Shown here piece by piece: positions 1 to 8,400 of a stretch of DNA of 64,000 nt. A program made the translations under genes and the position numbers. Under the pieces are notes generated by a model. That model saw only the letters and a list, made by a program, of their open reading frames with translations. It searched no databases and was not told the DNA's origin. The stretch comes from CADEEN01 sp963816315 (GTDB lineage Bacteria > Pseudomonadota > Gammaproteobacteria > Burkholderiales > Burkholderiaceae_C). How positions within the stretch are numbered: the stretch's first letter is position 1; each line of letters opens with the position of its first letter. The stretch covers positions 343,217-407,216 of the forward strand of contig CAWFJZ010000032.1 in the NCBI GenBank assembly GCA_963816315.1. The letters run 5' to 3'.

Positions 1-352
1 CGCGCGAGGGCAGCAGGCTCGACTTGAACAGCGAGGGATTGGCGGTCTCCACCGAGGTCGGCGCGATCATCACCGTGTAGCCGTCGGGCGTGGCCTTGAC
101 GACCTCGCCGGCGGCGATGTTGCCGCTGGCGCCGGGCTTGTTGTCGACGATCACGGTCTGGCCCAGCGCTTCGGTCAGTCCCTGCGCGACGAGCCGGGCC
201 ATCACGTCGGTGGTGCCACCCGCGGCGAAGCCGACGACGACCCGCACGGTCTTGTTCGGCCAGGCTCCTTGGGCTTGCGCGCCGAGTGCGGCGGTTGCCA
301 CGAGGGCGCCGACGAACGAGCGGCGCAGAAGTTGTCCCGACGTGAATGTCAT
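1..352 (-). CDS. Bug/TctC-family periplasmic solute receptor (N-terminal part)
   Basis: About the first 117 residues of a tripartite tricarboxylate transporter receptor; the rest lies beyond the left edge. A signal peptide (RRSFVGALVATAALGAQA) is followed by the family hallmarks WPNKTVRVVVGFAAGGTTD and GASGNIAAGEVV. Two in-frame ATGs exist at 358 and 352; a GGAG at 361-364 has the right spacing only for 352. These proteins bind carboxylates in the periplasm. Its position as last visible gene of the alicyclic-acid operon suggests it captures cyclohexanecarboxylate or a related acid, but the ligand is inferred. No membrane components are visible in the window. Confidence 0.88.
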   Translation of the reverse strand, partial: MTFTSGQLLRRSFVGALVATAALGAQAQGAWPNKTVRVVVGFAAGGTTDVMARLVAQGLTEALGQTVIVDNKPGASGNIAAGEVVKATPDGYTVMIAPTSVETANPSLFKSSLLPSR

Positions 353-383
353 CGTCATGTCTCCGGTTGAGTTGGTGTGGGAA

Positions 384-2027
384 CTACAAGGTGCCGTCGC
401 GAAGCATCTCGCGCAGCTTGAACTTTTGAATCTTTCCCGAAGGCGTGGCCGGCATCGCCTCGCGCACGACCAGGCGCTCGGGGATGTACTGCAGCGCGAC
501 CTTCTGCGCCTTGAGGAAATCGACCATGCCGGCCATGTCGAGGCTCTGGCCCGGCTTGGGCACGACGATCGCGCAGGCCCGCTCGCCGAGCCGCTCGTCG
601 GCGTAGGCGACGATGGCCACTTGTGCCACGGCCGGGTGTTTGTAGAGCAGCGATTCGATCTCGAACACCGGGATGTTCTCGCCGCCGCGGATGATCACGT
701 CCTTGCTGCGTCCGCTGATGCGGATGTAGCCGAGTGCGTCGATGTGCGCCAGGTCGCCGGTGTCGAACCAGCCGTCGGCATCGGTGCCGTTCAATTGCGG
801 GCGCTTCAGGTAGCCGCCGAAGTTGGAGCAGGCACGCACCATGAGCTTGCCGATCTCGCCGGCCGGCAGCGCATTGCCGTCGAAGTCGATGACCTTCAAC
901 TCCACGCCGGGCAGCGCGCAGCCGTCGGTGGTGAAGGCGCGCTCGTCGTCGTCGTCGAGCTTGATCAGCGTCACGGCGCCGTTCTCGGTCATGCCCCAGG
1001 CCGAGACGATCTTGGTGCCCAGGGTCTTGCGCGCCTGCTCGACCAGCGGGCCGGGAATCGGCGCGCCGGCGCAGAGAAAGGTCTTCAGCGTCGGCACCGG
1101 CTGCGCCGTTTCCGCCACCGTCTTCGTCAGGTCGGTGAGGAAGGGCGTGGAGGCCATCGTGAAGCTGACGCGCTCATCGCGGATCAGCGCCGCCGCCTTC
1201 TTCGCGTCCCAGATGTCTTGCAGCACGACGCTGGCGCGCAGCATGATCGGCATCATCAGGCCGTACATGAAGCCGGTCTGGTGCGCCATCGGCGAGGCCA
1301 TCAGCACGACATCGTCGCGGCCGAGCTTCAGCCGCTCGGCGTAGGGAACGATGTTGGCCATCACCGTGTTGGCCGAGTGCATCACGCCTTTGGGCTCGCC
1401 GGTGGTGCCCGAGGTGTAGATCAGTTGCGTGATGTCGTCAGGGCCCGGACGATGGTTCGTCAAGATTTGCTGCGCGTCGGCTTGCTTCTCCCACGCCGGC
1501 TGCGTGAGCAGCGCGTCGAAGTCGTTGGTGCCACCGCCGCCCACCACGACGATGTGCTGCAACGCCGGCAACTGCGGCTTGAGCGCGCGCGCCATCGCTT
1601 CATGGTCGAAACCGCGAAAGACCTTCGGCACGATCAGCACCTTGGCTTCGCCATGCTTCAACATGAACGACAGCTCGCGCTCGCGGAAGATGTGCATGAG
1701 CGGATTGACGACCGCGCCGATGCGCGAGCACGCCAGGTACACCAGCGAGAACTGCCACCAGTTCGGCAATTGCATCGCGACGATGTCGTTGCGGCCGACA
1801 CCCAGGCGCGACAGCCCCACCGCGATGCGGTCGGCGAGCGCGGCCAGCTCGCTGTAGCTGAAGCGGCGCACCTCGCCCGACTCGACGCGCACGGCGGTCA
1901 GCGCGGTCTTGTCCGGGTGCTCGCGCACGCAGGCGTCGAGTTCGTCGTTGATCGTGCGGTCGCGCCAATGGCCTTTGGCGATGGCTTCGGCTCGGCGGGG
2001 CGCGAGCAGTACGGCGTCGAATTCCAT
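384..2027 (-). CDS. aliA: AMP-forming acyl-CoA ligase, cyclohexanecarboxylate-CoA ligase type
   Basis: A 547-residue ANL-superfamily ligase that activates a carboxylic acid to its CoA thioester through an acyl-AMP. The P-loop-like A3 motif YTSGTTGEPKG lies near residue 204, the hinge region GRSKDVIIRGGENI near 435, and the C-terminal catalytic lysine motif TPSGKIQK near the end. ATG 2027 is chosen over the upstream ATG 2045 because GGAGA sits just before it. It lies 18 bp downstream of the acyl-CoA dehydrogenase and in the same operon as badI and badH, which makes cyclohexane-1-carboxylate the best substrate guess (AliA role in Rhodopseudomonas). The family assignment is firm; substrate is inferred from context. 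Confidence 0.82.
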   Translation of the reverse strand: MEFDAVLLAPRRAEAIAKGHWRDRTINDELDACVREHPDKTALTAVRVESGEVRRFSYSELAALADRIAVGLSRLGVGRNDIVAMQLPNWWQFSLVYLACSRIGAVVNPLMHIFRERELSFMLKHGEAKVLIVPKVFRGFDHEAMARALKPQLPALQHIVVVGGGGTNDFDALLTQPAWEKQADAQQILTNHRPGPDDITQLIYTSGTTGEPKGVMHSANTVMANIVPYAERLKLGRDDVVLMASPMAHQTGFMYGLMMPIMLRASVVLQDIWDAKKAAALIRDERVSFTMASTPFLTDLTKTVAETAQPVPTLKTFLCAGAPIPGPLVEQARKTLGTKIVSAWGMTENGAVTLIKLDDDDERAFTTDGCALPGVELKVIDFDGNALPAGEIGKLMVRACSNFGGYLKRPQLNGTDADGWFDTGDLAHIDALGYIRISGRSKDVIIRGGENIPVFEIESLLYKHPAVAQVAIVAYADERLGERACAIVVPKPGQSLDMAGMVDFLKAQKVALQYIPERLVVREAMPATPSGKIQKFKLREMLRDGTL

Positions 2028-2045
2028 GGTGTGTCTCCTGTCCAC

Positions 2046-3200
2046 TCAAGCCGGCACGGCCGTGCGCCCAGCGCGAGCCCGCGCGATGATGGTTTTCATG
2101 ATCTGCGCCGTGCCGTCGCCGATCTGGAAGCCGAGCACGTCGCGCAGCCGCTGCTCCATCGGCCCGCGGTCGTAGCCGCCGTGGCCGAACGACAGCAGGC
2201 ACTGGTGCACGCAGTCGTAGGCGAGCTTGGGCGCCCACCACTTGCACATGGCGGCTTCGGCGCTGTGCAGCAGGTTCTTGTCCTTCAACCACAGCGCTTG
2301 CAGGCACAACAGGCGCGCGGCCTCGACCTGCGTGTCGAAGTCGGCCAGCGGATGCGACACGCCCTGGAACGCCGACAGCGGTTTGCCGAAAGCCTCGCGC
2401 TGCGCGACGTAGTCCCAGGTTTCTTCGAGCGCGACGCGCGCGACCGCCAGCACCTGCAGGCCGATCAGCGCGCGGCTGAAGTCGAAGCCCTGCATCACCT
2501 GCACGAAGCCCTTGTTCTCGTCGCCGAGGCGGTGATTCACCGGCACGCGAACGTTCTCGAAGAAGATCGAGCCGCGGCCGATGGCGCGCTGGCCATGGCA
2601 GTCGAAGCGGTTCGTCGTCACGCCGGGCAGGTCCATCGGCACGAGCAGCGCGGTCACGCCGTGGGCTTGCGATTCCACCGTGCCGGTGCGGCCGAAGACG
2701 ACAGTCGCATCGGCCTGGTCGGCGGCCGAGATCGACGTCTTTTCGCCGTTGATCACGTAGTGCTCACCACCCTGGCGCTCGACGCGCAGCCGCAGGTTGC
2801 CGGCATCCGAGCCGCCGCGCGGCTCGGTCAGCGCGATCGCCAGCAGCGCCTCGCCGCGCGTCAACTTGTCGAGCCACGGCTTCACCACGTCGGGCTGGCC
2901 GTGGTGCGTGAGGATCTGGCCGTTCAGCGACGCCAGCAGGTTGATGTACGAGATGCTCAAGTCGGCGCGTGCCACTTCTTCGTGGATCACGCCGGCCGCC
3001 AGGCAGCCCATGCCTTGCCCGCCGACGGCCTCCGGCAACTCGGGCGCGATGAAACCCATCTCGCCCATCTCGCGCATCAGCTGACGGTCGAGCACACGCG
3101 TCTTGTCGCGCTCCTGGAAGCCGGGCGCGATGCGGTCGGTGGCGAAGCGCCGTGCGTGGCCGGCGAGTGCGACCAGGTCGTCGTCGAGGTAGGGGTTCAT
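2046..3200 (-). CDS. aliB: acyl-CoA dehydrogenase, cyclohexanecarboxyl-CoA dehydrogenase type
   Basis: A 384-residue FAD-dependent acyl-CoA dehydrogenase of normal length. Conserved segments include IALTEPRGGSDAGNLR (FAD/substrate region, about residue 125-140), GEKTSISAADQAD and the C-terminal QIGDGTAQIMKTIIAR. The residue usually acting as catalytic base cannot be assigned by eye. In the operon it would oxidise cyclohexanecarboxyl-CoA to cyclohex-1-ene-carboxyl-CoA, passing electrons to ETF. It starts 10 bp after badI stops, with only a weak ribosome site, so translational coupling is likely. Other branched or cyclic acyl-CoAs are possible substrates. Confidence 0.82.
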   Translation of the reverse strand: MNPYLDDDLVALAGHARRFATDRIAPGFQERDKTRVLDRQLMREMGEMGFIAPELPEAVGGQGMGCLAAGVIHEEVARADLSISYINLLASLNGQILTHHGQPDVVKPWLDKLTRGEALLAIALTEPRGGSDAGNLRLRVERQGGEHYVINGEKTSISAADQADATVVFGRTGTVESQAHGVTALLVPMDLPGVTTNRFDCHGQRAIGRGSIFFENVRVPVNHRLGDENKGFVQVMQGFDFSRALIGLQVLAVARVALEETWDYVAQREAFGKPLSAFQGVSHPLADFDTQVEAARLLCLQALWLKDKNLLHSAEAAMCKWWAPKLAYDCVHQCLLSFGHGGYDRGPMEQRLRDVLGFQIGDGTAQIMKTIIARARAGRTAVPA

Positions 3201-3210
3201 CGCCGCGCGC

Positions 3211-3993
3211 TCACTTCGCGAATTTGCGGAACTCGGGCTTGCGCTTGTCCTTCAGCGCCGCCACGCCTTCGCGCGACTCGTCGGTGTCGTAATAGAGCTT
3301 GAGCGCATACATGCCCAAGCCGGCGATGCCCGCCTGGTGCGCGGTGTCGGCGTTGAAGCTGCGCTTGGCGATGGCGATGGCCGTGGGGCTGCGCTCGCAG
3401 ATCGTCTCGGCCCACTCCTGCACGGTGGCGTCGAGCTGGTCGTGCGGCACACACACGTTGGCCAGACCCATCGCGACGGCCTCGGCGCCCGAGTAGCGCT
3501 TGTTGAGGTACCAGATCTCGCGCGCCTTCTTCTCGCCGACGACGCGCGCCAGGAAGGCCGTGCCGTAACCCGGATCGACCGAGCCCATCTTGGGACCGAC
3601 CTGACCGAACTGCGCCTTCTCCGAGCAGATCGTCAGGTCGCAGATCGTGCACAGCACATTGCCGCCGCCGATCGCAAAGCCCTGCACGCGGGCGATGACG
3701 GGCTTGGGCACGTTGCGGATCGCGTCGTGCAGCTCTTCCATCGGCAGGCCGATGGTGCCGCGGCCGTCGTAGTTGCCGTCGTGCGCCGACTGGTCGCCTC
3801 CGGTGCAGAAGGCCTTCTCGCCGGCGCCGGCGAGCACGATGCATCCGACGTTGCGGTCGTAGCCGGCCTTGTTCAGCGCCTTGATGATCTCGTCGCAGGT
3901 CGTGCCGCGAAACGCGTTCATCTTGTCCGGGCGGTTGATCGTGATCCAGGCCACGCCGTTGCGGACTTCGTACAGGATGTCTTCGAAAGTCAT
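3211..3993 (-). CDS. badI: 2-ketocyclohexanecarboxyl-CoA hydrolase BadI
   Basis: A 260-residue crotonase-fold protein that opens the ring of 2-ketocyclohexane-1-carboxyl-CoA to pimeloyl-CoA. The opening MTFEDILYEVRNGVAWITI, the oxyanion-hole segment AFCTGGDQS, and GFAIGGGNVLCTICDL are those of BadI rather than of general enoyl-CoA hydratases, as I recall the family. ATG 3993 is preceded by GAGGAG, deciding against the ATG at 4008. It follows badH by 11 bp. Together with BadH it completes the last two steps of the pathway. DHNA-CoA synthase (MenB) is a close relative, but the badH neighbour argues for BadI. Confidence 0.9.
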   Translation of the reverse strand: MTFEDILYEVRNGVAWITINRPDKMNAFRGTTCDEIIKALNKAGYDRNVGCIVLAGAGEKAFCTGGDQSAHDGNYDGRGTIGLPMEELHDAIRNVPKPVIARVQGFAIGGGNVLCTICDLTICSEKAQFGQVGPKMGSVDPGYGTAFLARVVGEKKAREIWYLNKRYSGAEAVAMGLANVCVPHDQLDATVQEWAETICERSPTAIAIAKRSFNADTAHQAGIAGLGMYALKLYYDTDESREGVAALKDKRKPEFRKFAK

Positions 3994-4004
3994 GGTCGTT
4001 CTCC

Positions 4005-4772
4005 TCAACCGTTCATGGTCAAACCGCCGGACACGCTCAAGACTTGTCCGGTGATGAAGCCGGCGTCGTCGCTGGCGAAAAACAGGATGGCGCCCGGCAG
4101 GTCGTCGGGCTGGCCGATGCGGCCGAGCGGGATCGAGCGCGTGAAGGCTTCCATCAGCTTCTCGGGGTTGCCGGCGCCTTGCTTGTAGTCCTCGAACAGC
4201 GCGGTGGCCGTCGGGCCGGGGCAGACCACGTTGACGGTAATGCCGTGGCGCGCGTGCTCGCGGGCGATGGTTTTCGAGAACGCCACCAGGCCGCCCTTGC
4301 AGGCCGCGTACACCGCTTCACCCGAGGAGCCGACGCGTGCCGCGTCCGACGAGATGTTGACGATGCGGCCCTTCTTGCGCGTGGCCATGCCGGGCAGCAC
4401 CGCGTGGTGCATGTGCAGCGCGCCGGTGAGGTTGATCGCGATCAGCTTGTCCCACTGCGCCGGCTCGGTCTTCGTGAACGGCTTGAAGACATCCCAGCCG
4501 GCGTTGTTGACGAGCACGTCGATCGGGCCGAGCTGCGCTTCGCAGGCCTGCACCGCGGCGTTGACGCTGTCGCGGTTGGTGATGTCGCAGCGGAAGGCCT
4601 GAGCCTGTCCGCCTTCGGCACGGATCGCCGCCGCCACTTTTTCGGCGGCCTCGAGGTTCAAGTCAAAGACCGCGACGCGTGCGCCTTCGCGCCCGAAACG
4701 CTGGCAGGTCGCGCCGCCGATGCCACCGCCGCCGCCGGTGATGACCACAGTCTGGTTGTCGAATCGCTTCAT
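4005..4772 (-). CDS. badH: 2-hydroxycyclohexanecarboxyl-CoA dehydrogenase BadH (SDR)
   Basis: A 255-residue classical short-chain dehydrogenase: nucleotide-binding TGGGGGIGGAT near residue 11, NNAGWD near 89, catalytic Ser in NISSDAARVGSS and Tyr/Lys in YAACKGG. It oxidises 2-hydroxycyclohexanecarboxyl-CoA with NAD+. ATG 4772 is supported by AAAGGA a few bases upstream; an upstream in-frame ATG at 4820 lacks this and would run into the operator region. First gene of the minus-strand operon, divergent from badR, and so likely to be controlled by the operator at 4831-4857. The badK hydratase that should supply its substrate is not in the window. Confidence 0.88.
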   Translation of the reverse strand: MKRFDNQTVVITGGGGGIGGATCQRFGREGARVAVFDLNLEAAEKVAAAIRAEGGQAQAFRCDITNRDSVNAAVQACEAQLGPIDVLVNNAGWDVFKPFTKTEPAQWDKLIAINLTGALHMHHAVLPGMATRKKGRIVNISSDAARVGSSGEAVYAACKGGLVAFSKTIAREHARHGITVNVVCPGPTATALFEDYKQGAGNPEKLMEAFTRSIPLGRIGQPDDLPGAILFFASDDAGFITGQVLSVSGGLTMNG

Positions 4773-4830
4773 GAAGAGTCCTTTCCTTTTACAGTCCGAG
4801 TGTGTCGCCGTCTTTCGCATCGATCGGCTT

Positions 4831-4857
4831 AATATGTCAATGTATTGACGTATATTA
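4831..4857. promoter_or_regulatory. Palindromic operator between badH and badR
   Basis: An AT-rich island in a GC-rich region holds a perfect inverted repeat, GTCAAT-GT-ATTGAC (4836-4849), extended imperfectly on both sides by AATAT and TATATT. It lies in the 144-bp gap between the divergent badR and badH starts. MarR-family regulators typically bind such palindromes and release them on binding an aromatic or CoA ligand, so this is the probable BadR site, controlling both promoters. Binding is inferred. Confidence 0.7.
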
Positions 4858-4916
4858 GGTGCGGATCGGCTTCAGCGCAAGGACTGTTTTTGTCCCTAAG
4901 TATTAGAGAAAACCCT

Positions 4917-5429
4917 ATGAACACCAATGGACAGACGAAGATCGAAATGGCCAACCGCTTGTTCTTTCGCCTTTATCAATGTGCAAACATGTTGCATAAA
5001 ACAGGCAGCCGTGCGGTCGAAGCCGAGGGCCTGACGACGCAGCAGTGGGCCGTGCTCGGCGCCTTGTCGCGCGAGAAGGCGCAGGGCGGCATCAGCATCG
5101 GCGAGCTGGCGCGCTACCTGATGGTCAGCCGCCAGAACCTGTCGGGCCTGATCGGCCGCATGGAGCGCGACGGCCATGTGGCGATCGCGCCCGACGGCCG
5201 CGACCGGCGCTCGCGCGTGGTCACGATGACCGAGCGAGGCCGCCATGTCTGGCAAGACCTGGCGCTGCCGAAAATCCGCGCCTACTACGAGCAGATCCTC
5301 GCCGACTTTTCGATCAACGACGTGACGCACACGCTGCATTACCTGCTCAAGATGCTCGAGAACATGCAGCGCATCGATGCAGAACACGGCGCGGTCGAAG
5401 AAAGCGCCGTCAGCGAAGAGCAGTCGTGA
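4917..5429 (+). CDS. badR: MarR-family regulator BadR
   Basis: A 170-residue winged-helix regulator of normal MarR length. The DNA-binding core is visible: ISIGELARYLMVSRQNLSGL (recognition helix) followed by the wing DGRDRRSRVVTMTERG. ATG 4917 is preferred; an upstream in-frame ATG at 4845 falls inside the palindromic operator and would add an unlikely N-terminus. Divergent from badH, as expected for the regulator of cyclohexanecarboxylate genes, which in Rhodopseudomonas represses them until 2-ketocyclohexanecarboxyl-CoA binds. The ligand here is inferred. Confidence 0.85.
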   Translation: MNTNGQTKIEMANRLFFRLYQCANMLHKTGSRAVEAEGLTTQQWAVLGALSREKAQGGISIGELARYLMVSRQNLSGLIGRMERDGHVAIAPDGRDRRSRVVTMTERGRHVWQDLALPKIRAYYEQILADFSINDVTHTLHYLLKMLENMQRIDAEHGAVEESAVSEEQS

Positions 5430-5453
5430 GCGTCGGCCCACCGCCCGCACGCC

Positions 5454-8400
5454 TCAAGCCAACGGCAAATCGAACCGGAACGTGGTGCCGCGACCGACGG
5501 CGCTATCGACGCGAATCTCGCTGCCGTGCAGCTCGACGATGCGCTTGACGATCGCCAGGCCGAGGCCGCTGCCCTTGTCGTCGCGCGTGCGCGCCTTGTT
5601 GTCGGCGCGGTAGAAGCGCTCGAAGATGCGCGGCAGGTCGGCGCTGCCGATGCCGCTGCCGTTGTCGCTCACACACAGCAGCACGCGTGCATCTTGCTCG
5701 CGCATCGACAGCACGATGCGCCCGCCGGCCGGTGTGTAGGCGAGCGCGTTTTCCAGCAGGTTGGTCAGCGTGCGTTCGATCAGGCCGATGTCGGCACGCG
5801 CCAGGCCGAGTTCGGGATCGATCTCCAACTGCAGTTCCACCTGGCGCGTCTGCGCGGCGAGGGTCAGCTTCTGCGCCACGTCGCGCGCCAGTTCGCCGAG
5901 TTGCACCGGCTCGGCGTCGATGCGGTAGCCCTCGAAGTCCAGCCGCGCCAGTTCGAACAACTCGGTGATCAAGGTCTGCAAGTGTTGCGCCTGGCGCAGC
6001 GCGATTTCGAGATAGCTGCGCCGATCGGCCTGGCTCAACGCCTGCTCCTTGAGCAGCAAGGTTTCGAGATAACCGCGCAGCGACGCCAGCGGGCTGCGCA
6101 GGTCATGCGACACGTTGGCGATCAGCTCGCGGCGCAGATAAACGTTCTCGTCCTGCAGGCGATCCCTCAGCACCTGCACTTCGGCGAGCGCACGCTCTTG
6201 GCCCTCGGCGGCCTTCAGCCGTTCCAGTTCGGCGCCGGCGCGGCCGACGCACAGGCCCATCACCGAACGCGCGGCCGCGTCGTCGGGCAGCGGCCGGCTG
6301 TCGAGGATCGCCATGTGGCCGATCACCGCGCCGTCCGATCCGAGCAGCGGCATGCCGAGGTAGCTGCGCGCACCCCACCAGGCCAGACTGCCGTCTTCGG
6401 GATAGCGTGTTTGCACGTCGTCGGCGCAATGCACGGTCTGGCCTTCGAGCACTTGCTGGCACGGCGTGTCGGACAGCTCGTACTCGAGGTCGGTGCCGAA
6501 GCGGTCGCCCTTCCAGAACGCGCGCATGCGCGCCGCCGGTTGCCCGGTGGCGGCGCTGGTGCAGCATTCGGCGACGAAGGCATAGCGCACCTGCAGCGCG
6601 CGCGCCAGGTTGCGCACCAGCGCGCGGAAGAAATCGGCGCCGGTCACGGCCGCGGTGGCGGCTTCGATCGCGCGCAGCGTGTCTTCGGCGCGCTGGCGCT
6701 CGCCCATCTCCTGGCGCATGCGATGCGCCAGGCGCGCGTTGGCCAGCGAGATCGAACCCTGCGCCATCAGGATCTGGATCAGCTCGATGCGCTGCGGGCT
6801 GAAGGCGTCGCGCGCGAGATCGTTTTCGAGATAGAGGATGGCGCTGACCTCGCCCTGGTGGACGATCGGCAGGCACAGCACGGATTTCAGCCGCGCGGCG
6901 GCGACGTAGGCATCGTGCGCAAAGCGCTCGTCTTCGGCCGCGTCGCCGAGCACCAGGCTCGCCCGCGTGCGCCCCACATAGTCCACCACGGCGCGGCTGC
7001 AGCGCGCCGGCTCGTCCTGCAGCGACGTTGCGCGCAGCAGCGTCACCGGGCTGCCGTCGCTGCGGCCTTCGGCCACGATCTGCAGCACGCCGTCGCGGCT
7101 GCTCTCCTCGATCAGCAGGCCGCGGCGCGCGCCGGCGTTCTCGATCGCGATCTGCAGCAGCCGTTCGAGCAGCGGTTCGAGTTCGACCGACTCGGCGATG
7201 GCGTGCGCGGCCTTGACGATGGTGGCGACATCGAGGCTCTCGAACGCCACTGCGGGCTGGTGCAGGCGCTGATGCTGCGCCCAGCAAGTCGCCATGGCGA
7301 TCGAGCATCTGCCGCACCTTGGCCTGCGCACCCCAGGCACGGTAATGCGCCAGCGCCGCGCGCAGGTACAGCGCGGCGATGCCGCGGTTGCCGCGGCCGA
7401 GCCAGAAGGTGGCGAACAACTCGTTGGCCAGGGCCTGCTGCTGCACGTCGCCCGCCTCATCGGCCTGCGCAATCGCCTGCTCGTAGCGGTCGAGCGCCGC
7501 ATCGTTGCGCCCGCCGATGCGTTCGAGCTCGGCACCCAACAGCAGCCAGTGGCAGCGGAAGTTGACGGCGCAACTTTGCGCCAGCACTGCGAGCGACGCC
7601 AGCGACTCGCGCATCTGCGCCAGCCAGTCGTCGCGCTGCTGCCGCATCGGCCGCGTGCTCGATGTTCGCGGCCAGCGTCAGGCTGCCCCAGACATCGAAC
7701 AGCACGCTCCAGATCATGCCCGTGAGCTGATGCGCGCTGCGCCGCACCGCCATCACGGCGGCCAGCGCCTGCGCTGCATCGCCCTGCAGGTAGCCGATGT
7801 GCAGCCGCGCGATGGCGTGGAACATCGAGAAGAACGGGTTGTCGCGGTAGGTCTGCGTGTAAGCGGCTTCGTCGAAGCCCTCGCCTTCGCGTGTGCGACA
7901 GCGACAGCGCTGTCGCAGTGCCGCCCTGCAGCGCGCGCGCCCAGGCCATCACCATGCGCAAGCGCGTCGGCGAACGCGGTGTTGCGCAGCTGTGACCACG
8001 AGGGCGAGGTTGGGCTCCAGGCTGCGCACGCAGTCGCCGAGGTCTTGACACGAGACGATGGCCGGCCACGATTCGGTCGATGCGCCATAGGCCGCATAGA
8101 GAAAGTCGCCGCTGGCCAGGCCGCTGCGGCAGGCTTCCTTGGCGTGGTCGATGCAGGTGTGCATCGGCCGGCACCACAGGTTCACATGGGCATGGAACTG
8201 CTGGTGGATCTTGGCGCGGCGGCGGCGGTCGTCGAAGCGCTGGTTGACCTGCAGCGCCAGGCTGCCGAAGGCGAACGCGGCTTCGTAGTCGCGCCGCACC
8301 GGGCCCAGCGTGATGGCATGCGTGACATAGCCGTAGGCCGACTCCTCGCATTGCCCATGCTGCAGCGACAGGCGCACCAGCAGCGCCGAGATCAGCCGCG

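Noticed and set aside
90..3302. Long plus-strand open frame opposite the bad/ali operon (over 1,000 codons)
   Set aside because: It is rich in Arg, His and Ala, has no family resemblance and is a mirror of well-supported genes on the other strand, which is common in very GC-rich DNA.
4845..4916. Upstream start for BadR
   Set aside because: The extra codons would lie within the palindromic operator and add a non-family N-terminus; ATG 4917 is preferred.
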